Positions 1 through 9,902 of a stretch of DNA of 64,000 nucleotides are shown piece after piece. Below the pieces are notes generated by a model, which saw only the letters and a list, made by a program, of their open reading frames with translations, had not been told where the DNA came from and searched no databases. This DNA comes from Peptoniphilus raoultii (GTDB lineage Bacteria > Bacillota > Clostridia > Tissierellales > Peptoniphilaceae), in the NCBI RefSeq assembly GCF_900099555.1, contig NZ_FMWM01000002.1, positions 1,175,629 to 1,239,628 on the forward strand, given 5' to 3'. Each line of letters opens with the position of its first letter. The stretch's first letter is position 1. A program made the translations under genes and the position numbers.

Positions 1-282
1 GATTTTGTAAGGGATAGAAATGTTTTTGTCCTAAAAGTTGAGGGAGAAAGCATGATTAATGCTGGGATTTTAGATGGAGATTATGTTGTTATTGAAAAGA
101 CTTCTTATGCTGAAAATGGTGATAAAGTTTTAGCCTTAATTGAAGATGAAGCAACTATAAAAACTTTTTACAAAGAAAAGGATGGCTTCAGACTTCAACC
201 TGAAAATGACTTTATGAAGCCAATATATGTTCAAGATCTTTCAATTTTAGGTAAAATTATTGGTCTTTATAGAAAATATTAA
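1..282 (+). CDS. lexA: LexA repressor, C-terminal part (5' end outside window)
   Basis: This is the C-terminal autoprotease (S24) domain of the SOS repressor LexA, open from the first base, so the DNA-binding half lies left of the window. The catalytic serine sits in a VEGESM motif (codon at 49-51). The general-base lysine is in GDKVLAL (codon about 124-126). In the family, RecA-stimulated self-cleavage of LexA releases repression of DNA-repair genes. A methionine at 52 lies inside the catalytic motif and is not a real start. The gene ends at a bidirectional hairpin shared with the convergent operon. Family assignment is firm; the symbol is likely but only the C-terminal domain is visible. 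Confidence 0.88.
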   Translation, partial: DFVRDRNVFVLKVEGESMINAGILDGDYVVIEKTSYAENGDKVLALIEDEATIKTFYKEKDGFRLQPENDFMKPIYVQDLSILGKIIGLYRKY

Positions 283-285
283 AAA

Positions 286-325
286 ATAGCCTTATAGGGT
301 TTTCCTATGAGGCTATATTATTTTT
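286..325. terminator. Bidirectional terminator between lexA and the convergent operon
   Basis: An inverted repeat (287-298 with 304-315, loop GTTTT) is flanked by a run of A on the left and T on the right. It can stop both lexA (+) and the minus-strand operon, whose last stop codon is at 324. Confidence 0.75.
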
Positions 326-1613
326 ATTTAATTTTTATTAATTCCTTATTGTTTAAGGAGTTAAGAATATTTAAAAGAGCGATCTTTCCATGATAGTAGG
401 TCAGTCCTCCTTGAAAGTAAACATAATAAGGATCTCTCATAGGGCCGTCTGCCGAAAGTTCAATTGATGATCCTTCAATAAATCCTCCTGCTGCCATAAT
501 TACTTTATCTTTATAACCTGGCATATCCCATGGCATTGGTGTAAATTGTGAATCAACTGGGGATGAAAACTGAATAAATTTGCAGAATTCTTCTAAAATT
601 TCTGGACTTTCAAGTCTGATAGCTGTAATTATATCAGATCTTTTGTAATCAGATTTTGGTATTACATAAAATTCTAATTCTTCAAAGGCCTTGGAAAATA
701 ATAGGGCAGTTTTTAAGGCATCCTCTGTTATTTTTGGGCTGATAAAAAATCCTTGTAAAACCTGTCTTGTCATACCAAAAGTTAAGCCGCAGTCTTTTCC
801 GATACCAGGTGCTGTTAAAAATGAAGCACAGTTTTCAATTAAATTCTTTTTACCAACAATGTATCCTCCTGAATATGCCAGGCCGCCGCCAGGGTTTTTA
901 ATAAGAGAGCCTGCCATTAAGTCAACATCAAGTTCACTCGGCTCCTTAATATCTGTAAATTCACCGTAGCAGTTATCTACAAAAATTATAAGGTCTTTTT
1001 TAAGCTTTCTTATTGTTCTGCATGCTTTATCTATTTCGTCAATGGAAAAAGCAGCTCTATTTGAATAACCAGTTGACCTTTGAATCATAACAATTTTTGT
1101 ATTTTCTCTTAAATAATCTTTAAAGGAATCTAAATCAATATGACCATCTATTAAAGGCACTTCCGAATATTCTATACCTCGATTTAAAAGGGTTTTTTTG
1201 TTATTTGAAGTTAGACCAATAACTTTTTGAAGTGTATCATAGGGCCTTCCTGAAAGGGAAAGTAAATGATCTCCGCTTTCAAGATTTGAAGAAATTGCAA
1301 GGCTAATTGCATGAGTACCATTTACTATATTGGGCCTAACTAGGGCGTCTTCTGTTTTAAAGACATCAGCATAAATTTTTTCTGCTTTATCTCTTCCAGC
1401 ATCGCCATAGCCATAGCCCGTTGTCCAAGAAAAGTCTGTGGACTGAAGTTTGCTATCCTGCATAGCTTTAAGAATTTTCACTTGATTATACATGGCTATT
1501 TTTGAAAAATCTTCATAGCGATTTTTTATTTTTTCTTCACATTTGTCAACAAAATTTATTACCTTAGAATTTATTTGGTAATTTTCTTTAAGTATATTTT
1601 CATAAATATCCAA
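324..1613 (-). CDS. PLP-dependent methionine gamma-lyase/aluminium-resistance family protein
   Basis: A 429-residue fold-type I PLP enzyme of the family annotated as 'methionine gamma-lyase' or 'aluminium resistance protein' (YnbB-like). The likely Schiff-base lysine is K239 in SLIKNPGGG, and FVDNCYGEF (about 211-219) carries the PLP-ring aspartate. Length is full for the family. It is the last gene of the miaB-mutS-mutL-miaA operon and overlaps miaA by 14 bp, so it is translationally coupled. Its substrate is not established, and carbon-sulfur lyase activity is inferred from homology. Confidence 0.85.
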   Translation of the reverse strand: MDIYENILKENYQINSKVINFVDKCEEKIKNRYEDFSKIAMYNQVKILKAMQDSKLQSTDFSWTTGYGYGDAGRDKAEKIYADVFKTEDALVRPNIVNGTHAISLAISSNLESGDHLLSLSGRPYDTLQKVIGLTSNNKKTLLNRGIEYSEVPLIDGHIDLDSFKDYLRENTKIVMIQRSTGYSNRAAFSIDEIDKACRTIRKLKKDLIIFVDNCYGEFTDIKEPSELDVDLMAGSLIKNPGGGLAYSGGYIVGKKNLIENCASFLTAPGIGKDCGLTFGMTRQVLQGFFISPKITEDALKTALLFSKAFEELEFYVIPKSDYKRSDIITAIRLESPEILEEFCKFIQFSSPVDSQFTPMPWDMPGYKDKVIMAAGGFIEGSSIELSADGPMRDPYYVYFQGGLTYYHGKIALLNILNSLNNKELIKIK

Positions 1614-2514
1614 GTCTTTCTCCTATATAATTAATTATTTGGTTTTTAATACTAGGTTCTTCCCTATTAAACCATTTAATTCTTTCATCTCTTTTAAACC
1701 AGGTTATTTGCCTTTTGGCATAGTGCCTGGAATTTTTTTTAATATCGTAAATCATATGGTCATAAGATAATTGACCATTAAGATAAGAAATAACTTCCTT
1801 ATAACCAATGGCTTTAAGGGACTGAGAGTTTTCCCTAAGTCCATGATCTAGAAGTTCTTTTATTTCATCAATAAGGCCCTTATCTATCATTTGATCTACC
1901 CTTTTATTTATTCTTTCATATAGCCTTGACCTATCCATGTAAAGACCTATAAAAATAAGGTCATAGTTATTATTATAGGCCCTAAAATTATTAGACTTTT
2001 GGCCACCACTTAAAATTATTTCAAGGGCTCTTATTACTCTTCTTTTGTTTGCAAGGTCAACCTTTTTTCTCGCGTCCTTATCAAGATTAAGAAGTTTATT
2101 GACTAAAAAATCAAGTCCATATTTTTCTCCATCTTCTTCCAATTTCTTTCTCAAGTTATCATCCTTAGCGCTTTTGGAAAAATCAAGGTCATATACAAGA
2201 GAATTTATATAAAGACCAGTTCCTCCAACTACAAGAGGAATAATATTTTCCTTATTTAGGTCATAAATTATTTTTTTAGCCATAATTTGGAAGTCGGATA
2301 CTGAAAATTCTTCATCTGGGCCTATGATATCAATCATATGATGTTTAATATTTGTGTCTTCAAAATTGATTTTATCTGTTCCAATATTTAGCTTTTTATA
2401 AATCTGCATGGAGTCAGCAGAAATAATTTGGCATTTAAATTTTTTGGCTATTTCAAGAGATATTTCTGTTTTACCAATACCTGTTGGTCCTGTTAAAATT
2501 ATTAGCTTTTCCAT
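1600..2514 (-). CDS. miaA: tRNA dimethylallyltransferase MiaA
   Basis: A 304-residue enzyme that transfers a dimethylallyl group to N6 of A37 in tRNAs reading UNN codons. The P-loop GPTGIGKT is at residues 9-16. The SADSMQIYK segment (about 36-44) holds the conserved aspartate, VGGTGLY (about 97) and ANKRRVIRALE (about 156-166) are family motifs. Its product i6A37 is the substrate of MiaB, encoded three genes upstream in the same operon. The start lies 1 bp after the mutL stop, so translation is probably coupled. Confidence 0.95.
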   Translation of the reverse strand: MEKLIILTGPTGIGKTEISLEIAKKFKCQIISADSMQIYKKLNIGTDKINFEDTNIKHHMIDIIGPDEEFSVSDFQIMAKKIIYDLNKENIIPLVVGGTGLYINSLVYDLDFSKSAKDDNLRKKLEEDGEKYGLDFLVNKLLNLDKDARKKVDLANKRRVIRALEIILSGGQKSNNFRAYNNNYDLIFIGLYMDRSRLYERINKRVDQMIDKGLIDEIKELLDHGLRENSQSLKAIGYKEVISYLNGQLSYDHMIYDIKKNSRHYAKRQITWFKRDERIKWFNREEPSIKNQIINYIGERLGYL

Positions 2515-2515
2515 T

Positions 2516-4438
2516 TTATTCCCTTAAAAATAGTTTGGCAATTGTATCTTCTTTAATGTCAATAATTGTTGGCCTTCCATGGGGGCATGTATAAGGATTT
2601 TCACAGCGAATTAAGGACTTTATTAGTTCCTTAACCTCCAAATCTGAAAGGATATCTCCTGCTTTTACGGCTTTTTTACAGGCTCTTTTCATTACTTTAT
2701 ACATATCTGCCTCATAATTGGTCTTAATATTGTCATCAAGAGAACTAATTATATCTCTTATAAAGTTCACATATGTTGGCATACCGAAAATCATAGGTAC
2801 TTCTCTTAAAATTATGGCATTTTCGCCAAAGGCTTCAATTGAAAATCCAAGCTTTTCAAAAAGATTATAATACTTTGATAGCTTGAGAAATTCTTGGCCT
2901 GTAAGTTCAATAATTTCAGGTTTCAAGAGAATTTGCGAATTGATTTTTTCATTAAGATACTGATTTTTATATTTTTCATACATTACCCTTTCATGGGCTG
3001 CGTGTTGGTCAACCAAATATAGGATTTTTTTGTCCTTATTTTCAAGGATTATAAAGGTATTAAATAGTATTCCAACAATTCTAGTGTTTAAAAGGTTTTT
3101 GTCAATTACTTCTTCATCCATTAAAAATGAATTATTATTTATTTCTTTATAGCCATTGGAAGTTATATCATCAAAGTTATCCTCTTCACCTTCTTTTGAT
3201 TCCTCTTTAAAAAATTCATTAGTATTTTCAGCAGCTATAAAAAAGTTTTTATCAAGATTAGAATCTTCAAAAAGAGTTGGATTATCCTCAAGACTTTTTA
3301 ATTCAAAAGTCTTTTCTGAATTTTTAAGATCAAGATTTTCTGAACTTGCAATATTTTCTTCATTTGTACATTTTTTGCCATTTTCCTGGATAAATATTTG
3401 GAATACATTTAAGTTTTTTTGATTTTTTTCTTCCTTAATTTCTCTTAACGACCTATTTGGATATAAAACTTCATCAATCATTTCCCTTAAAATAGCAAGC
3501 AAATTATTGTCATCTGAAAGTTTTACCTCATGTTTTTTTGGATGAATATTTACATCAATTAGTTTTGGATCAATGTCTATAAAAAGAATAAATACAGGAA
3601 ACCTATTTAAGGGAATTAGTGACTTATAAGCCTTTTCAATTTCTTTTGAAATGTCTCTATTTCTAACAAATCTACCGTTAATATAAATATATTCAAAATT
3701 TCTATTTGATCTAAAAAGCTTATTATTGGAAAAATAAGCCTTAATTTTATAGGTTTCACTGGCAAAAGATTTTTCAATAAGATTTCCTGCAATTTCTCTG
3801 CCTAAGATATTTAAAATATGATCCTTAAAATTTTTTGTTTCATAAGATTTTAAAAGGGTTTTTCCATCTTTTATTAAGTTTATAGAAACATCCGGAGTCC
3901 CAAGAGCAATCTTTTGAACTAAATCGAATATAAGAGAAAATTCATATTTATCATTATTTAAAAATTTTTTTCTTACTGGGGTGTTATAAAAGATGTCTTC
4001 CACATAAAAAGTAGAGCCCTTTGTCATACCAACATTGGATTTGTCAGTTATCTTTCCATTTATTATTGTAGATGAAGTTCCTGAAATTTCTCCTTCTCTT
4101 TTAGTTAAAAGTTTAATTTTGGAAATACTTGAAATGCTGGCAAGAGCCTCTCCCCTAAATCCTAAAGTATAAAGACTTTGAAGGTCTTCAATTTCTTTAA
4201 TTTTTGAAGTTGAATGTCTTAAAAAGGCTTTTTCAATTTCATCTAAAGAAAAGCCTTCACCATCATCTGTAACTCTAAGAAATTCTGTTGGTGAATTTCT
4301 TAGCTCCACAGTTACATTTCTCGCTCCCGCATCAATAGAATTTTCTAAAAGCTCCTTTACTATTGAAGCAGGATTTTCTATTATTTCTCCTGCTGATATT
4401 TTGGAAATAGTATTGTCATCAAGTAATATTATTGACAT
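2516..4438 (-). CDS. mutL: DNA mismatch repair protein MutL with endonuclease motif
   Basis: A 640-residue MutL. The N-terminal GHKL ATPase shows ELLENSIDAGA, DDGEGF and GFRGEALASI in the first 100 residues. A variable acidic linker occupies about 340-440. The C-terminal domain carries DQHAAHERVMYE, the metal-binding endonuclease motif typical of bacteria without MutH, and CPHGRPT near the end. It should nick the strand to be repaired after MutS finds a mismatch. The ATG directly abuts the end of mutS. Confidence 0.96.
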   Translation of the reverse strand: MSIILLDDNTISKISAGEIIENPASIVKELLENSIDAGARNVTVELRNSPTEFLRVTDDGEGFSLDEIEKAFLRHSTSKIKEIEDLQSLYTLGFRGEALASISSISKIKLLTKREGEISGTSSTIINGKITDKSNVGMTKGSTFYVEDIFYNTPVRKKFLNNDKYEFSLIFDLVQKIALGTPDVSINLIKDGKTLLKSYETKNFKDHILNILGREIAGNLIEKSFASETYKIKAYFSNNKLFRSNRNFEYIYINGRFVRNRDISKEIEKAYKSLIPLNRFPVFILFIDIDPKLIDVNIHPKKHEVKLSDDNNLLAILREMIDEVLYPNRSLREIKEEKNQKNLNVFQIFIQENGKKCTNEENIASSENLDLKNSEKTFELKSLEDNPTLFEDSNLDKNFFIAAENTNEFFKEESKEGEEDNFDDITSNGYKEINNNSFLMDEEVIDKNLLNTRIVGILFNTFIILENKDKKILYLVDQHAAHERVMYEKYKNQYLNEKINSQILLKPEIIELTGQEFLKLSKYYNLFEKLGFSIEAFGENAIILREVPMIFGMPTYVNFIRDIISSLDDNIKTNYEADMYKVMKRACKKAVKAGDILSDLEVKELIKSLIRCENPYTCPHGRPTIIDIKEDTIAKLFLRE

Positions 4439-7048
4439 CTAAACCTCCTTAGATTTTTCTATTAATTCATTTAAAATGCTAAAGGCAGTCATAGGAGAAA
4501 TATTATTTATGTCAAGTTTTTGAATTTCTCCTATAAATTTATCCCTTTTGGGATTTGATTTTAAAATGTGATGGTCTTCTACCTTATTAATCTCAAAGTT
4601 TTTTTTGTCTATAGAATTCTTTTCAAGACTACTTAAAATTTCCTTGGATCTTTCTATAATATTTTCATTTATGCCAGCTAGTCTAGCCACATCAATTCCA
4701 TAAGAGTGGTTTGAATAGCCTTCAATTATTTTTCTTAAAAAGATAATCTTGTCCTCTTCTTTTTTTACAGCTATTGTAAGGTTTGATATACATTTATAGG
4801 CATTTGCAAGAGCACATAGTTCGTGGTAATGGGTTGCAAAAAGTGTTTTAGCCTTTAGTTCTGATGCTATATATTCTAGGATTGCATAAGCAAGAGAAAG
4901 ACCGTCATAAGTTGATGTTCCCCTTCCAACCTCATCTAAAATTAAAAGGGATTTTGAAGTGGCATTTTCTGTTATATTGGCAACTTCTTTCATCTCCACC
5001 ATAAAAGTGGATTGGCCCATGGCTAAATTGTCTGATGCCCCAATTCTTGTAAAAACCCTATCTAAAATTGAAATATTTGCAGAGTCACAGGGGACAAAGG
5101 ATCCAATGTGAGCCATTATTGCTATTAGAGCAACTTGCCTCATGTAAGTAGATTTACCAGCCATATTGGGTCCGGTTATGATAAGAATCATATTATCTTC
5201 AAGATCTAAATAGGTGTCATTGGGAACAAAAAGCTCTCCCTTAAAATTTTCTTCAACAATTGGGTGTCTTCCCCCAATTATTTCTATAATTCCTTTTTTG
5301 TTTAGCCTAGGCCTTTTATAATTATTAAGCCTTGAAACTTCGCTTAGGGAATATAAGCAGTCAATTTCAGAGATGCTAATTGCAAGATTTTGGATCCTTA
5401 CAATATTTCTAAGTAGCATATCTTTTAAACTATTTAAAATTTGAAGTTGAAGCTCCTCTGCCTTATCCTTTGACATAATTATTTTACTTTCCATATTTTT
5501 AAGTTTAATAGAAAAGTATCTTTCATTAGTCACTAGGGTCTGTTTTCTTATATAATCATCTGGAACTTGGTCAAGATTTGACTTTGTAATTTCTATAAAG
5601 TATCCCAAAATTTTATTGTATTTAATTTTAAGATTTTTAATGCCAGTTCTTTCTCTTTCTTCCATTTCAAGATTTAGTATCCAATTTTTACCATCTTCTT
5701 TGGCTTCAAAAATTTCGTCAATTTCATTTGAATATCCTTTTTTTATTATTCTTTGGTCTTCTATGATAGCAGGAGGATCCTCAATTAAGATTTCTTCAAT
5801 AGTATTTGAAATTTCACTTAAGTCTTCAATTTTATCAGCCAAAAGTTTTAGTTTTTTGTCTTCTATATTTAAAAGATTTTTAATTTTTAAAGCTAAAGTT
5901 ATTGTGTATTTTAAAGCATTAATTTCCTTTGGATTAATTGTTTTATTAGTAATTTTAATGCTCAGCCTTTCAATATCATATATTCCTTTAAGACATTCAC
6001 CTAAATCACTGGAAAGCAAGAGGTCTTCATTCAAGTTTTCAATAAAATCTTCTCTTAAAGTTATTTTTTCTATATCAGTTAATGGAGATGACAACCATTT
6101 TTTTAAAAGTCTTGATCCCATTGATGTTTTACACTTGTCAAGAATTTCTAAAAGAGATCCCTTTTTATTACCGCTATTTAAACCTTTTATAATTTCAAGA
6201 TTTCTCTTTGAATTTTCATCAAGAATTAAATTATTGTCATTATAATAATAAATGAAATTATTAATATGATTTAGATGAATTTTTTGAGTTGTAGCCAAAT
6301 AATCAATAAGTAAAATTAGGGACTTATTTGTCCTTAGACCTAGCTCCTTAAATTTATCAAAGGATTCTTTTAATAAATTGTTTTTTGCAAGGTCATAGAT
6401 ATCAATTTTATCAATTTCTTTATTACTATAGGTATTTATACAAAAGTCCTCTGAAATAAATTTCTTAAAAATCTTCTTCTCATAATCATTAATTAAAATT
6501 TCAGATGGCATTATTTTATAGATTTCATCACGCAAGAATAGATAAAGCTTTTCCTTATTTAAGGCCGTTTTTGAAGTGTAATAAAGCTCTCCTGTTGAAA
6601 AATCAGTATAGGATATAAAAATTTTATAGTCTTCTATATATATACTCATTAAATAATTATTTTCATCACCCCTAAGATATTCATTATCTGTAAAGGTGCC
6701 AGGAGTTACAATTTTAGTTACGGCTCTTTTTACAAGGCCATTGGCAAGTTTGGGGTCCTCTATTTGATCACAAATTGTCACCTTATATCCCTTATTAATT
6801 AATTTTGAAATATATGAATCACTAACATGATATGGTATGCCACACATAGGCGCTTTTTGAGCAAAGCCAGCATCTCTTTTTGTAAGGGCTATTTCAAGTT
6901 CTTTAGATGCAAGGATTGCATCATCAAAAAACATTTCATAAAAATCCCCAAGTCTAAAAAATAGTATAGAATCAGGGTATTTTTCTTTAGTTTCCAAATA
7001 CTGTTTCATCATTGGGGTTAGTTTTTTAGTTTCCAATTTTTTCACCAA
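4439..7048 (-). CDS. mutS: DNA mismatch repair protein MutS
   Basis: An 869-residue MutS. The N-terminal mismatch-sensing motif FFRLGDFYEMF (about 25-35) contains the F-x-E wedge. The C-terminal ABC-type ATPase has GPNMAGKSTYMRQ (Walker A) and LDEVGRGTSTYDG (Walker B), followed by a helix-turn-helix dimerization tail. It recognises mismatches and recruits MutL, encoded immediately downstream. The open frame begins with TTG at 7048. A GGTG ribosome site better fits a second TTG at 7036, giving 865 residues. The gene overlaps the end of miaB by 11-23 bp. Confidence 0.96.
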   Translation of the reverse strand: MVKKLETKKLTPMMKQYLETKEKYPDSILFFRLGDFYEMFFDDAILASKELEIALTKRDAGFAQKAPMCGIPYHVSDSYISKLINKGYKVTICDQIEDPKLANGLVKRAVTKIVTPGTFTDNEYLRGDENNYLMSIYIEDYKIFISYTDFSTGELYYTSKTALNKEKLYLFLRDEIYKIMPSEILINDYEKKIFKKFISEDFCINTYSNKEIDKIDIYDLAKNNLLKESFDKFKELGLRTNKSLILLIDYLATTQKIHLNHINNFIYYYNDNNLILDENSKRNLEIIKGLNSGNKKGSLLEILDKCKTSMGSRLLKKWLSSPLTDIEKITLREDFIENLNEDLLLSSDLGECLKGIYDIERLSIKITNKTINPKEINALKYTITLALKIKNLLNIEDKKLKLLADKIEDLSEISNTIEEILIEDPPAIIEDQRIIKKGYSNEIDEIFEAKEDGKNWILNLEMEERERTGIKNLKIKYNKILGYFIEITKSNLDQVPDDYIRKQTLVTNERYFSIKLKNMESKIIMSKDKAEELQLQILNSLKDMLLRNIVRIQNLAISISEIDCLYSLSEVSRLNNYKRPRLNKKGIIEIIGGRHPIVEENFKGELFVPNDTYLDLEDNMILIITGPNMAGKSTYMRQVALIAIMAHIGSFVPCDSANISILDRVFTRIGASDNLAMGQSTFMVEMKEVANITENATSKSLLILDEVGRGTSTYDGLSLAYAILEYIASELKAKTLFATHYHELCALANAYKCISNLTIAVKKEEDKIIFLRKIIEGYSNHSYGIDVARLAGINENIIERSKEILSSLEKNSIDKKNFEINKVEDHHILKSNPKRDKFIGEIQKLDINNISPMTAFSILNELIEKSKEV

Positions 7049-8432
7049 CTAATGAAAATGAGTTAAAATCAGTTATTTTAACATCTATAATCTTTCCAAT
7101 ATCTTCCTTAGTCCCTGTAAAGTTCACGAGCTTAAATTCATCATTTCTGCCTTGGACTTTTGTATCATCTTTTTTTGAAATATCCTCTACTAAAACTTTT
7201 ACATCCCTATTTAAAAATTTCTTATTTTTTTCATATTGAATGGGATATAGGATATCAAGAAGTCTTTGAAATCTATCGTGTTTTATCTTATCTGGCACTT
7301 GGTTCGGACTTTTGGCGGCAGGAGTTCCCCCTCTCATAGAATATAAGAAAGTGAAAGAAGTGTCATATTTCACTTCTTTAACAAGGGACAAGGTTTGGTC
7401 AAAATCTTCCTCAGTTTCTCCTGGAAAGCCAACCATTATATCTGTAGAAAGTGCAATATTAGGATTTACAGTTTTTATCTTATCAATTTTTCTTAAATAG
7501 TCTTCCTTTGTATATCTCCTATTCATTAGTTTTAAAACTCTTGATGAACCAGCTTGAACAGGAAGATGGAGAAAATTGCAAAGGTGGTCTAAATCTTTAA
7601 AGGCATATATTAACTCGTCGGATATATCCTTGGGGTGAGATGTCATAAATCTTATTCTTTCAATGCCATCTATGTCATTTATTTTATATAAAAGCTCTGC
7701 AAAGGAAATTTTATTGTCAAGATTTTTTCCATAGGAATTTACGTTTTGACCTAAAAGCGTGATTTCCTTTGAACCCTTTTGGACAAGGCCTTTTATTTCA
7801 TTAATTATATCTTCAGGTCTTCTGCTTGCTTCCCTTCCCCGAGTGTAGGGTACGATGCAAAAAGTACAGAAATTATTGCAACCATACATAATGTTCACAT
7901 AGGACTTGTATGAATAAAGTCTATTTGCACCTAAATTGTTGTCGAGATCAGAATATTTATTTTCTATATCTAATGCCAGTTTTTCGCCATTATAGGACTC
8001 AAATAAAAGTTCTGGAAGTTTCCATATATTATTGGTACCAAAAATAATATCCACATTTTCAAACTTATCAATAACATAATTTCTGGATTCTTCTCTTTGC
8101 ATCATACAGCCACAAACAGCGATTTTCAAATTCTTATTTTCTTCCTTAAGGCGTTTAAAATTACCAAGCTGGCCATAAACTTTATCTTCAGCACTGTGCC
8201 TTACTGAGCAGGTATTTAAAATTATTAAATTTGCAAGATTATCATCTTCAGTTAATTTATAACCCATTTTATTTAAAAGCCATTTAATTTTTTCTGAATC
8301 ATGTTCATTCATTTGGCAGCCATGGGTTATAACTTTTGCAAATAGCAAATTATTTGTTATGTCCTTAACTTTTCTTATATATTCATTAACACTATTTTCA
8401 AAAGTACTAATTAAATCTAAATTTGAATTCAA
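7026..8432 (-). CDS. miaB: tRNA-2-methylthio-N6-dimethylallyladenosine synthase MiaB
   Basis: A radical-SAM methylthiotransferase of about 468 residues that converts i6A37 to ms2i6A37 in tRNA. Domains in order: UPF0004 with three cluster-binding cysteines (GCQMNEHD, NTCSVR, CGCMMQ), radical SAM with CNNFCTFC, and a C-terminal TRAM-like RNA-binding region. An upstream ATG at 8444 is also possible, but GAGGGATATT positions a ribosome site before TTG at 8432, so I used that. It leads the operon that ends with miaA and the gamma-lyase gene. Confidence 0.92.
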   Translation of the reverse strand: MNSNLDLISTFENSVNEYIRKVKDITNNLLFAKVITHGCQMNEHDSEKIKWLLNKMGYKLTEDDNLANLIILNTCSVRHSAEDKVYGQLGNFKRLKEENKNLKIAVCGCMMQREESRNYVIDKFENVDIIFGTNNIWKLPELLFESYNGEKLALDIENKYSDLDNNLGANRLYSYKSYVNIMYGCNNFCTFCIVPYTRGREASRRPEDIINEIKGLVQKGSKEITLLGQNVNSYGKNLDNKISFAELLYKINDIDGIERIRFMTSHPKDISDELIYAFKDLDHLCNFLHLPVQAGSSRVLKLMNRRYTKEDYLRKIDKIKTVNPNIALSTDIMVGFPGETEEDFDQTLSLVKEVKYDTSFTFLYSMRGGTPAAKSPNQVPDKIKHDRFQRLLDILYPIQYEKNKKFLNRDVKVLVEDISKKDDTKVQGRNDEFKLVNFTGTKEDIGKIIDVKITDFNSFSLVGEKIGN

Positions 8433-8455
8433 AATATCCCTCATTTCATAATATT

Positions 8456-8466
8456 TTATTATATCA
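8456..8466 (-). promoter_or_regulatory. Possible extended -10 promoter for the miaB operon
   Basis: On the minus strand TGATATAAT (TATAAT at 8458-8463 preceded by TG) lies just before miaB and after the terminator of the preceding gene. No good -35 is visible. The distance to the start is short, favouring the TTG start at 8432. Confidence 0.4.
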
Positions 8467-8482
8467 TAAAGCCCATAAAAAT

Positions 8483-8507
8483 AGAGAGAATTTTAAAAAT
8501 CCTCTCT
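8483..8507 (-). terminator. Terminator after the FAD-dependent oxidoreductase gene
   Basis: AGAGAG is paired with CTCTCT around an A/T-rich inner stem. A T-rich tract follows on the minus strand. The hairpin overlaps the stop codon at 8506 and separates this gene from the miaB operon. Confidence 0.55.
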
Positions 8508-9885
8508 AAGAAAGTAAGTCATTTAAATATCTTGCAACATAAACTCCGCAGGCCGATGCTTGTGAAAGAGAATGGGTTGCTCCGCCTCCGTCACCAACAA
8601 CAAAAAGCCCTTTCTTTGCAGTTTCAAAATTATTGTCCGTTTCAACTTTTGAATTATAAAATTTAACTTCCACTCCGTATAAGAGTGTATCATCATTTGC
8701 AGTTCCCGGTGCAATTTTATCAAGGGCATAGATCATTTCAATTATAGAATCTAACTGCCTTTTAGGAATTACAAGGGAAAGATCGCCCGCTGTTGCTTTC
8801 AAGGTGGGTACTGTAAAACATTTATCCATCCTTCTCTTGTCACTTCTTCTACCCTTTACCAAATCTCCAAATCTTTGGAGAAGAACTCCCCCACCTAACA
8901 TATTTGAAAGCCTTGCAATAGATTCTCCATATTCATTGGAGTCCTTAAAAGGTTCAGTAAATTTATTGGAAACGAGAAGGGCAAAATTTGTATTTTCGCT
9001 TTGAAGTTTAGGGTCAGAATAGGCATGACCATTAACAGTTATAATTCCATTAGTATTTTCTGCCACAACTTGACCATAGGGATTCATACAAAAGGTTCTT
9101 ACTAAATCATTGTAGCCCTTAGTTTGGTAGACAATTTTTGATTCATAAACGGCATCTGTAATATGTTTAAAAACTTCTGCTGGAAGCTCAACTCTAACAC
9201 CAATATCAACTTGATTTGAATATAAGTCAATTTTAAGTTTTTTGCAGATTTGAGAAATCCATTTTGAACCAGATCTGCCAGATGCCAGTACAAGCTTTTT
9301 GCAAGAATATTCCTTCCCCTTATTTGTCCTAACTATATATTCATCGTCTTTAAAATCTATATCTACAGCTAGAGTTTTAAATAACATATCAATATTATCT
9401 TTTGTGTAATTATATATTTTTTCAAGAATTTTTACATTCCTATCAGTTCCAAAGTGTCTAACCTTAGCATCTAAAAGATGAAGGTCATTTTTTAAAGCTA
9501 GGGTCTTTAAATTTGAATTTGAAGTTTGATAGAGTTTTGATTCGTGGCTGTCAAAAGAACATAAGACGCTATCCACATATTCCATAAGTTCAAGAGCCCT
9601 ATCCCTTCCAACATATTTATGCATTTCGCCGCCAAAATTTGTAGTAATATTATATTTACCATCAGATAAAGTTCCCGCTCCCCCATATCCATTCATAATA
9701 TTGCAGGGTACGCATCCTATACATTTTTCAACTTTTCCGGTTTTAATTGGACAAAGCCTTTCAGTTATAACATTTCCCTTATCTATAACTAAAACATTTA
9801 ATTTGCTTTTTAATTTTGTAAATTCATAGGAAGCAAAAACTCCGCTTGCTCCATTGCCAATTATTATTACATCATAGTTACTCAT
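8506..9885 (-). CDS. NAD(P)/FAD-dependent oxidoreductase, uncharacterised family
   Basis: A 459-residue flavoprotein of the widespread 'uncharacterised FAD-dependent dehydrogenase' group. The N-terminal dinucleotide-binding motif is IIGNGASGVFASYE (about 7-20). A cysteine-rich segment CIGCVPCNIMNGYGGAG (about 56-72) could hold a redox pair. A second nucleotide motif, LVLASGRSGS, lies mid-protein, and GLFVVGDGGGATHSL near the C-terminus closes the FAD site. It is downstream of the HD-domain gene with a 17 bp gap, so probably co-transcribed. The physiological substrate is unknown. Confidence 0.82.
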   Translation of the reverse strand: MSNYDVIIIGNGASGVFASYEFTKLKSKLNVLVIDKGNVITERLCPIKTGKVEKCIGCVPCNIMNGYGGAGTLSDGKYNITTNFGGEMHKYVGRDRALELMEYVDSVLCSFDSHESKLYQTSNSNLKTLALKNDLHLLDAKVRHFGTDRNVKILEKIYNYTKDNIDMLFKTLAVDIDFKDDEYIVRTNKGKEYSCKKLVLASGRSGSKWISQICKKLKIDLYSNQVDIGVRVELPAEVFKHITDAVYESKIVYQTKGYNDLVRTFCMNPYGQVVAENTNGIITVNGHAYSDPKLQSENTNFALLVSNKFTEPFKDSNEYGESIARLSNMLGGGVLLQRFGDLVKGRRSDKRRMDKCFTVPTLKATAGDLSLVIPKRQLDSIIEMIYALDKIAPGTANDDTLLYGVEVKFYNSKVETDNNFETAKKGLFVVGDGGGATHSLSQASACGVYVARYLNDLLS

Positions 9886-9902
9886 ATTTACCCCTACTTA
9901 AT

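Noticed and set aside
5616..6245. 209-codon plus-strand frame inside mutS
   Set aside because: It is antisense to a well-conserved gene, has no ribosome site and is rich in S, I, F and L as expected for the complement of AT-rich coding DNA.
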